Positions 60,706-64,000 of a stretch of DNA of 64,000 bases are shown here, one piece after another. This DNA is from Myxococcota bacterium (GTDB taxonomy: Bacteria > Myxococcota_A > UBA9160 > UBA4427), in contig JAWKRT010000002.1 of assembly GCA_041389495.1 (NCBI GenBank), forward strand, positions 62,001-126,000, written 5' to 3'. Made by a program: the position numbers and the translations under genes. Each line of letters opens with the position of its first letter. The first letter of the stretch is position 1. The notes below the pieces were generated by a model. That model had not been told where the DNA came from, ran no database searches, and worked only from the letters and a program-made list of their open reading frames with translations.

Positions 60706-61176
60706 TCAGTCGTCGCCGCGGAGGCGCGGAAGCTCGTCGAACAGGTCGCCCATCAGCAGCCGGAAGAACCGGTCGCTCGCGAAGATGCGCTCGCCCGCGA
60801 GGCGGTGGTCGCCGCGGACGAGGATGCCGAGGACGCGGTGCGTCTCGACGCCGCCGTCGACGCGCAGCGACACGTCGTACTCCTGCGCGAGCGAGTCGGC
60901 GCTCGCCCACTCCTCGATGAACGCGAAGCCCGCGCGCATCGGCTGGAAGTGCTCGAAGAAGTACGCGTAGTAGCGCCGTGCGAGCGCCGCGCCGCGCAGC
61001 ACGCGCCCGCACGGGTGGAACTCGTAGACCGGGTCGTCGACGAGCGTCGCGAGCAGCGGCTCGAGCGAGCCGATGTCCTCGCTCTCGAGCGCGGCGTGGC
61101 GGTGGCCGAGCTCGCGCATGTCGTCGGCGGTCCAGGCGGCGTCGCCCTCGCGGCGCGCGTCGTCGTGCGCGGACAT
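60706..61176 (-). CDS. SnoaL/NTF2-like protein
   Basis: A 156-residue cone-fold protein: HRHAALESEDIGSLEPLLA then DPVYEFHPCGRVLRGAALARRYY and FAFIEEWASADSLAQEYDVSL. It belongs to the nuclear transport factor 2 superfamily, used by bacterial cyclases, isomerases and immunity proteins; role unknown. It is transcribed opposite to the VTT gene and probably with the outer-membrane gene upstream of it (28 bases). Confidence 0.75.
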   Translation of the reverse strand: MSAHDDARREGDAAWTADDMRELGHRHAALESEDIGSLEPLLATLVDDPVYEFHPCGRVLRGAALARRYYAYFFEHFQPMRAGFAFIEEWASADSLAQEYDVSLRVDGGVETHRVLGILVRGDHRLAGERIFASDRFFRLLMGDLFDELPRLRGDD

Positions 61177-61204
61177 CGTGCCCTCTTTCGCGTCCCGCGG
61201 CGCG

Positions 61205-61951
61205 TCAGTCGAAGTGGAGCAGCCGGTCGGCGCGCAGCTGGCGGAGCAGCGGCTTGTCCTGCGCGAAGGTCACGACGAGGCCGACGCCTGCGGTGTAGAA
61301 GCCGTCGTCGTCGCGCTCGCCGCCGCCGGCGTAGATGCGCAGTGCGACGGGCGACTCGCGGCCGGGCTGGAAGTAGAGGTCGCCGACGGCCGCGACCGTC
61401 GGCCCGCTGCCGGCCTCGAGGCCGGCGCCGAGGCGCACCTGCGGCGTCGCATACCAGCCGACCTCGAGCGAGCCGAGCCCGAGCTCGCCGCCGTCGCCCC
61501 CCTCGAAGCCCGCGCTCGCGAGCAGGTCGACGTCGCCGAGGTAGACGCCGCCGATCGCGCTCGCCTCGACGCGGTCGAGCGTGCCGTAGTGGAAGTAGCG
61601 GACGAGCGCACCGCCGAAGCCTTCCTCGGGCCGGCGCCAGAAGACGGCGCCCCGCGCGCCGAGCGCCTCGCGCACGTCGCCGTTGCCCGACGCGAACCCG
61701 ACGTCGGCGCCGGCCGCGACACCGACCTCGCGCGCGACGGGCCAGTAGTACGTGCCGCCGCCCGTGAACGCCTGTCGGTCGTAGTGGGCGAAGCCGAGGA
61801 AGTCGGCGCCGAAGCGCAGGACGGCGTGGGGCTCGGAGACGGCTTCGTCGGCGCGTGCGGACGGCGCCGCGAGCGCGAGAGCGACGCCGAGCGCGGCGGA
61901 CGCGGCGCGCGCGATGGCGAGCGCAGCGGAAACGGTCGGGCGCGAGTGCAT
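61205..61951 (-). CDS. Outer-membrane beta-barrel-like secreted protein
   Basis: A 248-residue protein with a clear Sec signal peptide (cleavage after SARADEA). The mature part is a run of short amphipathic strands with alternating hydrophobic residues (AVLRFGADFLGF, VGVAAGADVGFASG, GGALVRYFHYG, VEASAIGGVYLGDV, LGLGSLEVGWYATP, VAAVGDLYFQPG, GFYTAGVGLVVTF), consistent with a small outer-membrane barrel. No family named. ATG 61951. Confidence 0.65.
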   Translation of the reverse strand: MHSRPTVSAALAIARAASAALGVALALAAPSARADEAVSEPHAVLRFGADFLGFAHYDRQAFTGGGTYYWPVAREVGVAAGADVGFASGNGDVREALGARGAVFWRRPEEGFGGALVRYFHYGTLDRVEASAIGGVYLGDVDLLASAGFEGGDGGELGLGSLEVGWYATPQVRLGAGLEAGSGPTVAAVGDLYFQPGRESPVALRIYAGGGERDDDGFYTAGVGLVVTFAQDKPLLRQLRADRLLHFD

Positions 61952-62133
61952 GTCGGGCTCCTCGTGGGTCGGGCGACGCAGCATCGCCCTTGCTAGTCCG
62001 CGTCGCAAGCCGGGTCCGGCCTCCGGCGCGCTCCCCGCCGTGATAGCCTCGCGCGCCGCGCGCAGTGCGTGCTCGCGCGGTGCGCGCACCGCGCGGCGCC
62101 GTTCCGGGCGGCGGCGAGGACGAGGAGGCTCCG

Positions 62134-62814
62134 GTGCAGGCGCGAGCGCGCGAGCTCCTTCCGCAGGTGTTGCTCACGCTGCAGAGCATCGTGCAGGCGC
62201 TCGCACTCGAGCTCCTGTGGGATCGCGTCGCGAACGCGCCGCACCTGCTGCCGCCCGGCGGTGTGGAGGGCGTCGCGTTCGCCGGGCTGCTCGCGGGCTG
62301 GCTCCAGGTCGGCGCGATCGTGCTCGGCATCGTGCTGATCTGGCTCGTGTACGTGGGCCTCGTGCTGCGGTTCGCCTGGGTGCCGCGCACGCGCGACTCG
62401 CTGTTCCCGTTCGCGATCGGCCTGCTCGAGTTCCTCTCGATCGAGCTGCTCGGCCCCGATCACGCGCCGGCGTGGCTCGCCGTGATGGGCGTGATCTTCT
62501 CCGTCACCTCGTTCGCGACCAACGACGTGTTCGTGTTCGCGAGCCGCGAATCGGGCGGGGTGATGGAGGGCGGCAGGCTCTCCGGCCTGCGCGACTTCTG
62601 GGTCGGGCAGCTGCTGGCCTTCGCACACCTGGCGCTGGCCGGCGTGCTCGCGGTCGTCGGTGGGTACGGCGCGCTGGCCGCGACCGTGTTCGGCGCGATC
62701 GACGCCGTCCTGCTCTTCCAGATGTGGCTCGTGCACCTGTACCTGAGCGACGCTCTGCGCGGGCCCGCGCCCGCCGACCCGGCGGAACGCGAGGCGGAGG
62801 CGGACGGCACGTGA
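62134..62814 (+). CDS. Multi-pass membrane protein, unknown family
   Basis: A 226-residue protein with six or so hydrophobic segments. GTG 62134 follows GAGGAGG. LIWLVYVGLVLRFAWVPRTRDS and FLSIELLGPDHAPAWLAVMG are its main loops; FATNDVFVFASRES is acidic/hydrophobic. Its stop overlaps the LLM gene start (GTGA), suggesting coupled translation. I cannot name a family. Confidence 0.65.
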   Translation: MQARARELLPQVLLTLQSIVQALALELLWDRVANAPHLLPPGGVEGVAFAGLLAGWLQVGAIVLGIVLIWLVYVGLVLRFAWVPRTRDSLFPFAIGLLEFLSIELLGPDHAPAWLAVMGVIFSVTSFATNDVFVFASRESGGVMEGGRLSGLRDFWVGQLLAFAHLALAGVLAVVGGYGALAATVFGAIDAVLLFQMWLVHLYLSDALRGPAPADPAEREAEADGT

Positions 62815-63896
62815 AGATCTACACCACCGCACCGCTCGAGGATCCGCGCGCCGCGCGCACGCTCTACCGCGAGCTCGAGGAGATCGGCTACGACGGCGCG
62901 TTCTCGTTCGAGGCGAAGCACGACCCGTTCCTCCCGCTCGCGGTCGCGGGCGAGCACACGACGCGCATCCGGCTCGGAACGGCGATCGCGATCGGCTTCG
63001 CGCGCAACCCGATGAACCTCGCGAACCTCGGCTGGGACCTGCAGACGCTGCTCGGCGGTCGCTTCGTGCTGGGCCTCGGGTCGCAGGTGCGGCCGCACGT
63101 CGAGAAGCGCTTCAGCTCGGGGTGGGGCCAGCCGGTCGAGCGCATGCGCGAGCTCGTGCTCGCGATTCGCGCGATCTGGCGCGCGTGGGAGGGCGGGGCG
63201 CCGCTCGACCATCGCGGCCGCTACTACACGCACACGATCATGATCCCCGCGTTCGATCCCGGGCCGAACCCGTTCGGACCGCCGCCGATCTACACGGCGG
63301 GCTATGGCCCGCGCATGACCGAGGTGGCGGGAGAGGTCGCCGACGGCTTCCTCGCGCATCCCTTCCACTCGCGCGCATCGCTCGAGCAGGTGACGCTGCC
63401 CGCGCTCGAGCGCGGGCTCGCGCGCTCGGGCCGCACGCGCGCCGACCTCGACGTCATCGCCGTCGCCCTCGTCGTCACGGCCGACGACGAGCAGGGCTTC
63501 GAGCGCGCGAAGCTCGCGGCGCGCAAGCAGCTCGCGTTCTACGGGTCGACGCCCGCCTATCGTCCGGTGCTCGACTGCCACGGCTGGGGCGACGTGCACG
63601 TGCGGCTGAACCGGCTGTCGAAGGAAGGGCGCTGGGACGACATGGCGGCGCTCGTGAGCGACGAGATGCTCGAGACGATCGCCGTCGTGGGCGAGCGCGA
63701 GGCGATCCCGGACAAGCTCTTCGCGCGCATGCAGGGCATCGCCGACGGCGTGAGCCTGACGCACAACCGCTGCCCCGACCCGGGCCACTGGCGCGCCGAG
63801 GTGGCCGCGTTCCGCGCGCGCCACGGCGGCGGCGGTGGCGACGACGGCGACGGCGCGGGCGGGCGCCGCGCGTCGCGGACGAGCGCGACGCCGTGA
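62811..63896 (+). CDS. LLM-class (F420-type) oxidoreductase, TIGR03617-like
   Basis: A 361-residue TIM-barrel flavin/F420-dependent oxidoreductase of the luciferase-like monooxygenase class. GYDGAFSFEAKHDPFLPLAV, ARNPMNLANLGWDLQTLLGGRF, LGLGSQVRPHVEKRFSSGW and PPIYTAGYGPRMTEVAGEVADG all match. Such enzymes are common in mycobacteria and deltaproteobacteria using F420 or FMN. Its substrate is unknown. GTG 62811 overlaps the membrane gene stop. Confidence 0.9.
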   Translation: MKIYTTAPLEDPRAARTLYRELEEIGYDGAFSFEAKHDPFLPLAVAGEHTTRIRLGTAIAIGFARNPMNLANLGWDLQTLLGGRFVLGLGSQVRPHVEKRFSSGWGQPVERMRELVLAIRAIWRAWEGGAPLDHRGRYYTHTIMIPAFDPGPNPFGPPPIYTAGYGPRMTEVAGEVADGFLAHPFHSRASLEQVTLPALERGLARSGRTRADLDVIAVALVVTADDEQGFERAKLAARKQLAFYGSTPAYRPVLDCHGWGDVHVRLNRLSKEGRWDDMAALVSDEMLETIAVVGEREAIPDKLFARMQGIADGVSLTHNRCPDPGHWRAEVAAFRARHGGGGGDDGDGAGGRRASRTSATP

Positions 63897-64000
63897 GCGG
63901 CCCGCGCGCGCCCGGCGTGCACGACGCCCGGCGCGACGAGTGGCGCGCCGTCTACCGCTCGCTCGCGCTCGCGTTCGAGGACGACCCGGTCACCGCCTTC
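63893..64000 (+). CDS. N-terminal part of a probable GNAT-like protein (cut by window edge)
   Basis: The frame starts at GTG 63893, overlapping the LLM stop (GTGA), and runs 36 residues to the window end. The visible AVYRSLALAFEDDPVTAF resembles the start of GNAT acetyltransferases (helix then DDPV). Too short to identify firmly. Confidence 0.4.
   Translation, partial: MSGPRAPGVHDARRDEWRAVYRSLALAFEDDPVTAF

Overview
The window is a very GC-rich stretch (by eye well above 70% G+C) of a Gram-negative bacterial chromosome. Reading frames stay open on both strands for kilobases, GTG starts are common, and neighbouring genes often overlap by 4 bases. The mix of Bat/MoxR genes, a lipid A acyltransferase homologue, lipoproteins, an outer-membrane-type protein, an F420-type LLM oxidoreductase, acyl-CoA dehydrogenase, P450 and HDxxN-type histidine kinase suits a Myxococcota or related deltaproteobacterial lineage. 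That placement is inference: there is no rRNA or marker set here. I saw no tRNA, rRNA, CRISPR array, transposase or integrase.

Region 1 (1-16.4 kb) is the right-hand part of an aryl-polyene/flexirubin/xanthomonadin-type pigment cluster. It holds a truncated adenylating ligase, a COG4648 membrane protein, an MIO aromatic ammonia-lyase, three acyl carrier proteins, a ketosynthase with a chain-length-factor-like partner, a stand-alone hotdog dehydratase, two acyltransferases, a FabG reductase, a flavin-dependent halogenase and a three-domain protein joining AMP-ligase, hotdog dehydratase and family 2 glycosyltransferase. The inferred pathway runs from aromatic amino acid to a cinnamate or coumarate starter, then activation, elongation, reduction and dehydration to a polyene, ring halogenation, and attachment to a lipid or sugar. 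An mtgA and an enoyl-CoA hydratase gene sit inside it. A second full ketosynthase, exporter and lipoprotein carriers are not in the window and may lie to the left.

Region 2 (16.8-20.2 kb) holds a NarL-type response regulator, a GAF histidine kinase separated from it by a strong hairpin, and a membrane-anchored SDR. Region 3 (20.3-31.2 kb, minus strand) is a MoxR-DUF58-DUF4381-like-BatA-BatB-BatC-BatD-BatE operon read right to left. Its batB/batC part cannot be read in a single frame, and the batC-like gene contains a 33-bp tandem repeat. Region 4 (31.3-42.8 kb) is mostly metabolism and housekeeping: metallo-hydrolase, EVE protein, P450, nitroreductase, RNase HI, a CPMH-repeat lipoprotein, YchF, Tgt, PyrF, a 43-residue basic protein, acyl-CoA dehydrogenase, PyrE and an L,D-transpeptidase.

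Region 5 (43.3-64 kb) is a run of small, mostly plus-strand genes for membrane proteins, lipoproteins and single-domain enzymes (TspO, DUF998, DUF2892, UPF0016, undecaprenol/diacylglycerol kinase, TrmO, YhhN, aquaporin, VTT protein, LLM oxidoreductase). It includes three copies of a poorly known 'LAGF' membrane-protein family. Many transcription units have a TAGCCT/TAGGCT/TAGCGT-like hexamer just upstream, which is probably the local -10 element.
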